From assembly GCA_009920815.1 (NCBI GenBank), contig RFZH01000112.1, positions 1-7,591 on the forward strand: DNA of 7,591 bases. The letters are read 5' to 3'. Positions 1-6,302 of this stretch are shown here, in pieces. This DNA comes from Paracoccaceae bacterium (GTDB taxonomy: Bacteria; Pseudomonadota; Alphaproteobacteria; Rhodobacterales; Rhodobacteraceae). The position numbers and the translations under genes were made by a program. How positions within the stretch are numbered: the first letter of the stretch is position 1; each line of letters starts with the position of its first letter. The notes below the pieces were generated by a model. The model searched no databases and was not told where the DNA came from. It saw nothing but the letters and a program-made list of their open reading frames with translations.

Positions 1-627
1 ACACATAAAGATGCCTATACACTGATACTAGAGGCAATTGACACCGGTATCTATCGCCCAGGTGATCGTCTGGTTGAAAGTGAGTTGGCAGATCGGTTGG
101 GCGTATCACGGACGCCTGTTCGCGAAGCGCTGCAGCGGCTTGAAACGCAATCACTGTTGGCGCGCGATGGCCGTAGTTTGATCGTTGCATCGCTGGATCA
201 TAACCAGATGGCCGAGCTGTATGTCGTGCGTGCCGAATTAGAAGGGCTGGCGGCTAAATTGGCCGCCAAACATGCAACCCCTGAGGAAAAGCGCGTTCTG
301 CAAGACATGGTGGATGAGGATCGCAAGATCGTAAATGATCCGAATGCCTTAGCACGTGCAAATCGGCGGTTTCACAAACAAATTCACCTTGCATCTCACA
401 ACCGCTTTTTGGTGCAGCAACTTGACCTGTTACATCGCTCAATGGCGCTGATGGCGACGACATCGCTTGCCGCTGAGGGGCGTGGCGAGGTCGCTATGCA
501 AGAGCATCAGCAAATTGTTGATGCCATCATTGCAGGCCATGAAAACGCGGCATTTGATGCGCTGCGCACCCATATTTCTGTTGCATTCATGACCCGCCTA
601 AAATTGGATGCAAAAAGCCATTCATAA
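1..627 (+). CDS. GntR-family transcriptional regulator, FadR/FCD subfamily (5' partial)
   Basis: A ligand-responsive DNA-binding repressor or activator. The reading frame is open from base 1, so the gene starts upstream of the window; 208 residues are visible and probably only a short N-terminal stretch is missing. Visible residues about 5-55 form the winged helix-turn-helix, with the GntR signatures YRPGDRLVESELA and GVSRTPVREAL. Residues about 65-200 are the all-helical FCD ligand domain. Its likely metal site is N121, H125 (in RRFH), H169 (in QEHQQI) and H191 (in THIS). Many family members have Asp at the first position; Asn there is a tolerated variant. Members usually respond to a small organic acid and control a nearby catabolic or transport operon, which here would lie upstream, outside the window. 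The gene converges on the glycosyltransferase gene with a 4-nt gap. Effector and targets cannot be inferred. Confidence 0.93.
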   Translation, partial: THKDAYTLILEAIDTGIYRPGDRLVESELADRLGVSRTPVREALQRLETQSLLARDGRSLIVASLDHNQMAELYVVRAELEGLAAKLAAKHATPEEKRVLQDMVDEDRKIVNDPNALARANRRFHKQIHLASHNRFLVQQLDLLHRSMALMATTSLAAEGRGEVAMQEHQQIVDAIIAGHENAAFDALRTHISVAFMTRLKLDAKSHS

Positions 628-631
628 CCCG

Positions 632-2467
632 TTATCCATGATCGGTTTTGTCCCAATAGAAGGGGGCAGCGATCATTTCCCATGCGCCTTTGTACATTGC
701 CACGCTGCCAAGGTGAAAATAGGCCCATGTTGTGATTACCCAACGCCCAAGCGCAATGTGACCGCTTTTTGAAACTGCGATCGTACCGATCAAGGCTTCG
801 ATCGCAAATGATCCGACGCAGGCAATCGAAATCACCCAATAAACCCAAGTGGCCAGACCTAAGTCGTGAGGCCCGATTAACCCAAGACTTATCCCCCACA
901 GCACCCAAAAAACTGGCGCGAGGCTAAAGCCCAAAAGCGTGTTCAAAAACAAAAGTTGAAACAATAGAAATTTTCGGGGTCCTAGGTCTCGCCACAGTCT
1001 GAGCGGTGATCGCATATGTACAAGATAAGTGATCAAGTAACCCTTTAGCCAACGAGAACGCTGCTTAATCCAAGCAAGCGGTTTATTATTTGCCTCTTCA
1101 AAGGTTGTGCTGTCCAACATCTCACAACGATAGCCCGCTCGGGCGAGGCGTACGCCGAGATCAGCATCTTCGGTCACATTATGCGCATCCCAACCGCCCA
1201 ATTCCAATAGCGCTGATTTGCGAAAAAACAAGGTCGTCCCCCCCAGTGGAATGAGACCTCCAAGGGTTATCAGCCTGGGCAATATCACACGAAACCAACT
1301 TGCATATTCGATCGTAAAACAACGCGCCATCCAATTAGAATGGGTATTGTAAAAATCCAAGCGGCCTTGCACGCAAACAACCTCTGGTGGGCTTTGGGCA
1401 AAGTGAACGGCGACTTTGCTAAGTTGATCTGGTTCAGGTGCATCCTCGGCGTCATAGATCCCGATAATGTCGCCGCGGCAAAACGGCAATGCATAATTCA
1501 TTGCCCGCGGTTTTGTTTGGACACGGCCTTCGGGGACCTCGATAATACGCATCCAGCTCGGCAATGCTGTATGGATCAGAACGTCGCGTGTTTTTGGATC
1601 GCATTCCTCCAGCAATAAGATGACGTCCAGATGCGAACGCGGATAATCCAGCATCTTTAATCGCTCGATAAGCCGCTCAGCGATTTTGGTTTCTTTGAAA
1701 AGAGGCACCATGACCGAGATGGTTGGCCAAATGTCGATCGCATTTTTTGGTGTACGCACTGTCTTTGTCTGATCGGTTGTCGACAAGATGGCGGCTTTTA
1801 ACGCGATCGACCCAAAAAGACCCAAAAGTGAAAGTCCCAGTACGACATGGAAGAGCGAAGTGGCCGTCCCAGCCAACAATAAGAACATCATGCCCACGGC
1901 CATAATAGCGGCAAGGAAGAGGATCGCCTTGCGCGGTTCATAGTCGCGACATGACCAATGAGTGGGTAAACCGAATTCAGCCTGATGGCAGAGATACGAT
2001 TGAAATTGGGATGTTTGTGCCGACTGAATTTGGTCCGGGCTTGCCCATATCAAATCAAATTTGCCTAATATGCTTTCTAACTCTGGGCGATATTTTTCGC
2101 CCTCGCGTGGGTTGCTTGTTGCAACTTTCCACCCTGTCTTGGTTCTTGACCATGGCATAAGCCCCGCTCTAATCCAAAACTTTGGATCACCTGGAATTGT
2201 CAGACCCGCTTCATGCGAGCGTCGCGCAGCGCCGTGTCCTGATTGGGCGGCCAATGCTTCGCTTACTTCTTCTGGGCTGATAAAATGATGGGCGACAAGG
2301 ATCTGTCCCAAGGGGCCACCCGTTTCAGTTTGCAGATCCAGAGCAAAATCCAGCGATGCCTGAGACAAGCGTCCCGATGATACCAATATTTGCCCCAAGG
2401 GGCGGCCGCGAAATTCACGACGACGCAAAGATCGCGATGGCGGTGTATGTCGCGCGGCCAATGACAA
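632..2467 (-). CDS. Membrane GT2 glycosyltransferase with N-terminal MshEN/T2SSE_N-like domain
   Basis: A 611-residue processive-type family 2 glycosyltransferase, probably making or exporting a polysaccharide at the inner membrane. Residues about 20-75 hold two similar half-repeats, each with PLGQILV (23-29 and 52-58) and ending in an LxxxLxxQ-like helix (L39/L43/Q46 and V68/L72/Q75). This is the MshEN pattern, which binds cyclic-di-GMP in several families. Residues about 80-160 resemble the second half of the GspE/PilB N-terminal domain (LMPW...WKVATSNP). Two membrane helices follow (about 181-225). The GT2 domain covers about 248-476, with VMVPLFKE, DAED at 339-342, TED at 432-434 and QRSRW at 469-473, the cellulose-synthase-like catalytic set. 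Three or four helices follow (about 500-596). The start is TTG at 2467: GAGGAG lies 7 nt upstream and an in-frame TAG 15 nt upstream excludes extension by any normal start. The glycan product is unknown. Confidence 0.92.
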   Translation of the reverse strand: MSLAARHTPPSRSLRRREFRGRPLGQILVSSGRLSQASLDFALDLQTETGGPLGQILVAHHFISPEEVSEALAAQSGHGAARRSHEAGLTIPGDPKFWIRAGLMPWSRTKTGWKVATSNPREGEKYRPELESILGKFDLIWASPDQIQSAQTSQFQSYLCHQAEFGLPTHWSCRDYEPRKAILFLAAIMAVGMMFLLLAGTATSLFHVVLGLSLLGLFGSIALKAAILSTTDQTKTVRTPKNAIDIWPTISVMVPLFKETKIAERLIERLKMLDYPRSHLDVILLLEECDPKTRDVLIHTALPSWMRIIEVPEGRVQTKPRAMNYALPFCRGDIIGIYDAEDAPEPDQLSKVAVHFAQSPPEVVCVQGRLDFYNTHSNWMARCFTIEYASWFRVILPRLITLGGLIPLGGTTLFFRKSALLELGGWDAHNVTEDADLGVRLARAGYRCEMLDSTTFEEANNKPLAWIKQRSRWLKGYLITYLVHMRSPLRLWRDLGPRKFLLFQLLFLNTLLGFSLAPVFWVLWGISLGLIGPHDLGLATWVYWVISIACVGSFAIEALIGTIAVSKSGHIALGRWVITTWAYFHLGSVAMYKGAWEMIAAPFYWDKTDHG

Positions 2468-2473
2468 AAAAAA

Positions 2474-2499
2474 TCTCCTCTACCATCAGATAGAGGAGA
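2474..2499 (-). terminator. Intrinsic terminator of carA, overlapping the glycosyltransferase ribosome-binding site
   Basis: Read on the minus strand this is a perfect 9-bp stem (TCTCCTCTA / TAGAGGAGA) with an 8-nt loop, followed at once by eight T residues (2466-2473). It begins about 30 nt after the carA stop codon. The T run is only on the minus-strand exit side, which fixes its direction. The stem has only four G-C pairs, so termination may be incomplete. The 3' arm contains the GAGGAG Shine-Dalgarno of the next gene. Confidence 0.75.
2475..2480 (-). promoter_or_regulatory. Shine-Dalgarno GAGGAG for the TTG start of the glycosyltransferase
   Basis: GAGGAG on the minus strand, spaced 7 nt (mostly T) from the TTG at 2467-2465. 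This is the evidence for choosing a TTG start; there is no ATG or GTG nearby in the frame. The six bases lie entirely within the paired 3' arm of the 2474-2499 hairpin, so the site would be masked when the hairpin forms in a read-through transcript. Confidence 0.7.
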
Positions 2500-2528
2500 C
2501 AGAAATTTGTTAAATTTTAATTAAAACG

Positions 2529-3674
2529 TTAAGCCATTGACGCAGCAAAGCGTTCGAATAGGTAAAAACTGTCTTGCGGACCTGGCGATGCTTCTGGGTG
2601 ATGCTGAACCGAAAACACTGGGCGACCCTTTAGGCGGATACCGCAGTTTGACCCGTCAAACAGAGAAACGTGGGTTTCTTCTACATTGTCAGGCAGTGTT
2701 TGCGCATCGACGGCAAAACCGTGGTTCATCGACGTTATTTCAACCTTACCCGTTTGGTGTTCCTTGACAGGATGGTTCGCGCCATGGTGGCCATGGTTCA
2801 TTTTAATTGTTTTTGCACCCAATGCCAAAGCCAACATTTGATGGCCCAAGCAAATCCCAAAAATAGGAAGATCTTTTTTCAGCAGTTCGCGGATCATCGG
2901 GACGGCATATTCACCGGTTGCTGCAGGATCCCCGGGACCATTTGATAAAAATATGCCGTCAGGATTATGGGCCATCACATCTTCGGCGGTTGAATGTGCT
3001 GGCATGACAATTACGTCACAGCCTGCCGATGCAAGACAGCGCAGGATATTGCGCTTTGCACCATAGTCCAAAGCAACAACTTTGTGGCGTGGTTTTTCCT
3101 GGGCTGAATATCCCTCGGGCCATGCCCACCGCATTTCGTCCCAATGATAGGATTGTGCGCATGTGACGTCTTTGGCCAAATCTAAGCCTTCAAGCCCTGC
3201 AAATTCGCGCGCCTTTTTGACCAAGGCATTGGTGTCAAACACACCTTCAGGGTTGTGCTCTAATGCTGCATGCGGTGCGCCTTGCATGCGGATTGCGCGG
3301 GTTAGACGACGTGTATCAATGCCGCCAATCGCGATACGGCCGCGACGGGCAAGCCATTCTGACAGCGTGCTTGTAGACCGCCAGTTGGACGGCGCAGTTG
3401 GATCCCATTTGACGACCATTCCTGCGGCCACAGGATCGGCAGTTTCGTCATCTTCGTCTGTGACGCCGGTATTACCGATGTGTGGGAATGTAAAAGTCAC
3501 GATTTGACCAGCGTAGGACGGGTCGGTCATGATTTCTTGATATCCAGTCATTGCCGTGTTGAAACATAACTCCGCTACCGTAACGCCGGTCGCGCCAAAG
3601 CCATTTCCGTAAAACAAGGTTCCATCGGCAAGCGCCAGACAAGCTGTTGGCGTTTTCTCGGACAAAGCTGTCAT
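2529..3674 (-). CDS. carA: Carbamoyl-phosphate synthase, small (glutaminase) subunit
   Basis: Hydrolyses glutamine and passes ammonia to the large subunit CarB, which makes carbamoyl phosphate for arginine and pyrimidine synthesis; cytosolic. The 381 residues match the usual family length. The N-terminal CPSase small-chain domain occupies about 8-140 (ACLALADGTLFYG, TAMTGYQEIMTDPSYAGQIV). The class I glutamine amidotransferase domain occupies about 197-378, with nucleophile C275 in FGICLGHQ and catalytic H359/E361 in HHPEASPGP; SNGPGDP is at 244-250. A longer reading frame runs up to 3734, but the ATG at 3674 has AGGAG 9 nt upstream, and family similarity begins there. The longer version would also overlap the predicted promoter. 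carB is not beside it in this window. It is divergent from the yqeY-like gene and ends in the 2474-2499 hairpin. Confidence 0.97.
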   Translation of the reverse strand: MTALSEKTPTACLALADGTLFYGNGFGATGVTVAELCFNTAMTGYQEIMTDPSYAGQIVTFTFPHIGNTGVTDEDDETADPVAAGMVVKWDPTAPSNWRSTSTLSEWLARRGRIAIGGIDTRRLTRAIRMQGAPHAALEHNPEGVFDTNALVKKAREFAGLEGLDLAKDVTCAQSYHWDEMRWAWPEGYSAQEKPRHKVVALDYGAKRNILRCLASAGCDVIVMPAHSTAEDVMAHNPDGIFLSNGPGDPAATGEYAVPMIRELLKKDLPIFGICLGHQMLALALGAKTIKMNHGHHGANHPVKEHQTGKVEITSMNHGFAVDAQTLPDNVEETHVSLFDGSNCGIRLKGRPVFSVQHHPEASPGPQDSFYLFERFAASMA

Positions 3675-3683
3675 CGTTCGACT

Positions 3684-3688
3684 CTCCT
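3684..3688 (-). promoter_or_regulatory. Ribosome-binding site deciding the carA start
   Basis: AGGAG on the minus strand, 9 nt ahead of the ATG at 3674-3672. It supports the 381-residue carA over a form extended by 20 residues up to 3734. Confidence 0.7.
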
Positions 3689-3705
3689 GGATGCAAATTT
3701 GCGGC

Positions 3706-3734
3706 AAACTAGTGTCATGTCTGCGCGGGGTCAA
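3706..3734 (-). promoter_or_regulatory. Candidate sigma-70 promoter for carA
   Basis: On the minus strand, TTGACC (plus 3729-3734) is followed after exactly 17 nt by TAGTTT (plus 3706-3711). The -35 box matches five of six consensus bases and the -10 box is weak. Transcription would begin near 3699, leaving a leader of only about 25 nt. That is too short for an attenuator, and I see no riboswitch or leader peptide. Confidence 0.45.
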
Positions 3735-3821
3735 GGTCGAATGCGGTGAATTTCAAAACCTTTAAAAGGCTTGCTCTTGCCTTGTGTTACCGATAACCTT
3801 ACGGCTCTGTAGGGGATAAGG

Positions 3822-4298
3822 ATGAGGATGCCCACAATGGATTTGCGCTCACGTATTTCGGCGGCGACCAAGCAAGCTATGAAAGACAAAGATGCAGCAC
3901 GTCTTTCGACGCTACGACTGATCAATGCAGCGATCAAAGATCGCGACATCGCTGTGCGCGTCGACGGAAATGAGGTCGGCGTGGATGATGGTGAAATCCT
4001 TGCAATCTTGGGCAAAATGTCTCGGCAGCGTCAGGAAAGTGCCAAAACTTATGAAGAGGCTGGGCGTCTTGATTTAGCCGAGCGCGAAACATCAGAAATT
4101 GGCGTGATCGAAGAATTCTTGCCACGTCAGTTGGATGACGAAGAAGTTGATGCCGCGATATCCGACGCAATTGCAGAGTTAAGTGCAAATTCGATTCGTG
4201 ACATGGGCCGCGTGATGGCAGTGCTAAAGTCTAAATACACCGGTCAGATGGATTTCGGCGCAGTCGGGCCAAAGGTCAAAGATCGTTTGTCCTCATAG
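3822..4298 (+). CDS. yqeY: GatB/YqeY-domain protein
   Basis: A small soluble helical protein related to the C-terminal tail domain of GatB, the subunit of the tRNA-dependent amidotransferase. YqeY proteins are thought to help amidation of misacylated Glu-/Asp-tRNA, but this is weakly established. The 158 residues cover the full family length: RLSTLRLINAAIKD at 27-40, KMSRQRQES at 65-73, EEFLPRQL at 97-104 and DMGRVMAVLK at 127-136. Three in-frame ATGs compete. 3822 has AGGGG 6 nt upstream; 3828 and 3837 also have purine-rich stretches before them. Homologues I recall often begin at MDLR, which would be 3837, so the start is uncertain by five codons. It is divergent from carA and its stop lies 1 nt from the stop of the DUF2244 gene on the other strand. 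Confidence 0.92.
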   Translation: MRMPTMDLRSRISAATKQAMKDKDAARLSTLRLINAAIKDRDIAVRVDGNEVGVDDGEILAILGKMSRQRQESAKTYEEAGRLDLAERETSEIGVIEEFLPRQLDDEEVDAAISDAIAELSANSIRDMGRVMAVLKSKYTGQMDFGAVGPKVKDRLSS

Positions 4299-4299
4299 A

Positions 4300-4791
4300 T
4301 CAACGATAGGCATGAAACCTGTCTTTCAGGTCTTGGTACAGGGCTTTTCGTTCATCTTCTGACAAAAATGCCCCGATTTCGACCTCGCGTCCATTGCCGC
4401 TTAGTGTAACATAGTTCGGTACCGGACCTCCGGTTTCGTGTAAATGTACCCGCACCCAAAATGGATTGCAGTTCCAATTTTGGACATCTCCTTTTGGATT
4501 TTGACGGGTCAGCGTACACTCTTGTGCCTGAATACTAAGGCGCTCAAGAATTGATCGATCTCTAACGTTTTTTCTAAGCGCAAACCAAATTCCCCAAACA
4601 GCCAGCAGAATAAACGGGAACAAACCCCAAAAAACTAGGGTTCCCATAACCACATAAAGGGGTAGGGATAATAGGGTGAATGTTGTCATGATAAAGGCCG
4701 CGAAGCCCTTGTTCGGTAAGGATCCATAGGGCCAAAGATCCATTTGGTGTTCTATTTCTGAATCGGTTGGCGGGGTCCATTCATATGGCAT
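4300..4791 (-). CDS. DUF2244-family inner-membrane protein
   Basis: A 163-residue protein of unknown function. Two adjacent hydrophobic segments (about 29-50 and 52-72) form a membrane hairpin, preceded by a short N-terminal part with PYGSLPNKGF at 21-30. A soluble C-terminal domain follows, holding the family-type NPFWVRVHL (109-117) and YVTLSGNGREVEIGAFLS (127-144). I recognise this as DUF2244 by its overall pattern. The ATG at 4791 is chosen because GGAG at 4802-4799 sits 7 nt away; the GTG two codons upstream (4797) would leave only 1 nt of spacing. It is transcribed divergently from the DRL-like oxidoreductase and converges on yqeY with a 1-nt gap and no terminator between them. No catalytic residues can be assigned. 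Confidence 0.85.
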   Translation of the reverse strand: MPYEWTPPTDSEIEHQMDLWPYGSLPNKGFAAFIMTTFTLLSLPLYVVMGTLVFWGLFPFILLAVWGIWFALRKNVRDRSILERLSIQAQECTLTRQNPKGDVQNWNCNPFWVRVHLHETGGPVPNYVTLSGNGREVEIGAFLSEDERKALYQDLKDRFHAYR

Positions 4792-4798
4792 AGGCACA

Positions 4799-4802
4799 CT
4801 CC
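4799..4802 (-). promoter_or_regulatory. Ribosome-binding site deciding the DUF2244 start
   Basis: GGAG on the minus strand, 7 nt from the ATG at 4791-4789 but only 1 nt from the GTG at 4797-4795. It therefore favours the shorter, 163-residue protein. Confidence 0.6.
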
Positions 4803-4878
4803 AAGATTAGAGCCGCGTTGTAGCAAATATTCCGACTGAGAAAAGCTGCATTTTTGTCGCGATTTGTCATTCTGTCAC

Positions 4879-4906
4879 TTGGTTTATAAATTGACGCAGC
4901 GATAAT
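4879..4906 (+). promoter_or_regulatory. Candidate promoter for the oxidoreductase-GFA pair
   Basis: In the 154-nt divergent spacer 4792-4945, GATAAT at 4901-4906 matches five of six -10 bases. It is preceded after 16 nt by TTGGTT at 4879-4884, a weak -35. Transcription would start near 4913, about 33 nt before the ATG. An alternative TTGACG at 4891-4896 has no convincing -10 behind it. Weak support. Confidence 0.3.
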
Positions 4907-4945
4907 CAAATGCAACGCTAGTGTCGCATTACAAGGTGATTTGAC

Positions 4946-6244
4946 ATGTATATCTATCAAGACCTGATCGCCCGACAAGATCGAAACGACCCCGTCAAAG
5001 TGGGCTTGATCGGGGCGGGCAAGTTTGGGTCAATGTTTTTATCTCAGGTGCCAAACAGTACGGCGCTAAAAGTTGTCGCTATCGCAGATCTAAATCCACA
5101 GCGTGCGAAAACCGCCTGTCGTGACGTCGGTTGGTGCGAGGCATTGATTGATGCAACTGAATTTTGCGACGATGCGCATGACATGATGAAACGATATGGC
5201 TTAGACGTCGTGGTCGAGGCAACCGGTAATCCAATTGCCGGTATATCTCATGCGCTGGGTGCGATCGAGAATGGCCACCACATTGTAATGGTCAACGTCG
5301 AGACAGATGTTTTGGCTGGTGGCTATTTGGCGGCGCGGGCGCGGTCGGCGGGTGTTGTGTACTCTATGGCCTATGGGGATCAACCTGCGCTTACCTGTGA
5401 ATTGGTGGAATGGGCGCGCTCAACTGGATTTAACGTCGTTGCCGCAGGCAAAGGCACAAAGTTTTTGCCAAGCTATCATAATTCTACGCCTGATACAGTC
5501 TGGAACCATTATGGTTTGACGCCAGAGCAAGCCATGGCCGCAGGAATGAACAGCCAGATGTTTAATTCGTTTTTGGATGGGACAAAATCGGCGCTGGAAA
5601 TGGCTGCAATTGCGAATGCGACAGGTTTATCTGTCCCACAAAATGGGTTGGCTTTTCCGCCCGCTGGAATGGACGATTTAGCCCACATTTTGCGCCCCAG
5701 CACCGATGGAGGGCAATTAGAAGGTAAAGGGTATGTTGAGGTTGTTTCATCCCTTGAACGCGATGGACGGCCTGTTTTCAAAGATTTGCGTTGGGGTGTT
5801 TACGTTGTAATCGAAGCACCGAATGATTACGCTGCAGCGTGTTTTCGGCAATATGGCATGAATACCGATGCGACTGGGCGTTATTCTGCGATGTACAAGC
5901 CGTTCCACTTAATCGGGCTTGAATTGAATGTGTCCATATTGTCAGCTGCTATTCTTGGCCGCCCGACGGGATCAACACAGGGATTTAATGCAGACGTTGT
6001 TGCAGTTGCGAAATCTGATCTATCAGCGGGCCAAGTCTTGGACGGAGAAGGGGGATTTTGCGTTTGGGGCAAGTTAATGCCCGCAAAAACTTCGCTGGCA
6101 CACGGTGGCCTGCCGATTGGTTTGGCGCATGGTGTTGCATTGAAAAACAACATCCCAAAAGGTTCGGTTTTAACTTGGTCTGATGTCGCTATTGATACGA
6201 CAACGCAGGCCTATAAAGTGCGAAAAGAAATGGAAGCTATGTAA
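4946..6244 (+). CDS. NAD(P)-dependent oxidoreductase with C-terminal SAF domain (COG4091 / DRL family)
   Basis: A 432-residue cytosolic protein. Residues about 17-150 form a Rossmann NAD(P)-binding domain with the loop GAGKFG (G23, G25, G28), an acidic D48 after the second strand (VVAIAD) and VVVEATGNP at 88-96. The middle (about 150-345) carries AAGKGTKFLPSYHNSTPDTVW and MNSQMFNSFLDGTK, conserved in this family as I recall it. Residues about 349-415 look like a SAF domain (VVAVAKSDLSAGQVL, IPKGSVLTWSDV). Annotation pipelines often call such proteins homoserine dehydrogenase, but there is no aspartate-pathway context. The family includes DRL of Brucella, an alternative 1-deoxyxylulose-5-phosphate reductoisomerase, and sugar-acid enzymes, so the substrate is open. 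The start at 4946 has AAGGTGA just upstream (4933-4939). The GFA gene follows after 58 nt without a visible terminator, suggesting co-transcription. Confidence 0.88.
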   Translation: MYIYQDLIARQDRNDPVKVGLIGAGKFGSMFLSQVPNSTALKVVAIADLNPQRAKTACRDVGWCEALIDATEFCDDAHDMMKRYGLDVVVEATGNPIAGISHALGAIENGHHIVMVNVETDVLAGGYLAARARSAGVVYSMAYGDQPALTCELVEWARSTGFNVVAAGKGTKFLPSYHNSTPDTVWNHYGLTPEQAMAAGMNSQMFNSFLDGTKSALEMAAIANATGLSVPQNGLAFPPAGMDDLAHILRPSTDGGQLEGKGYVEVVSSLERDGRPVFKDLRWGVYVVIEAPNDYAAACFRQYGMNTDATGRYSAMYKPFHLIGLELNVSILSAAILGRPTGSTQGFNADVVAVAKSDLSAGQVLDGEGGFCVWGKLMPAKTSLAHGGLPIGLAHGVALKNNIPKGSVLTWSDVAIDTTTQAYKVRKEMEAM

Positions 6245-6302
6245 AAAGCCATCCGGTAAAGCATCGCTAAAATGTAAAACTTATATGAAAAAGGAATGAT
6301 CT

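Noticed and set aside
507..908. 133-codon minus-strand frame across the regulator/glycosyltransferase junction
   Set aside because: It overlaps two well-supported genes and its translation matches no recognisable family; it is a frame shadow.
2415..2486. ATG inside the hairpin loop (minus strand, 2486) opening a short frame of about 23 codons
   Set aside because: It is out of frame with the glycosyltransferase, has no Shine-Dalgarno of its own and gives no recognisable peptide. The TTG at 2467 has ideal spacing from GAGGAG.
2783..2799. Near-palindrome with two CCATGG sites inside carA
   Set aside because: It falls on codons for a conserved His/Gly-rich stretch of CarA, so coding constraint explains it.
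3163..3507. 114-codon open frame antisense to carA
   Set aside because: It is a shadow of the conserved carA coding sequence, with no ribosome site and low-complexity composition.
3675..3734. N-terminal extension of carA by 20 residues to 3734
   Set aside because: The extra residues do not resemble the family, there is no ribosome site at that start, and the region overlaps the candidate promoter and the real Shine-Dalgarno.
3787..3798. GTTA....TAAC imperfect palindrome between carA and yqeY, with a nearby GATAAC that could be a -10 box
   Set aside because: The arms are only 4 bp and no -35 at normal spacing is convincing; not enough to call an operator or the yqeY promoter.
4781..4978. 65-codon minus-strand frame across the divergent spacer
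   Set aside because: It covers the promoter region and the starts of both flanking genes, has no protein-like features, and the spacer is better explained as regulatory.
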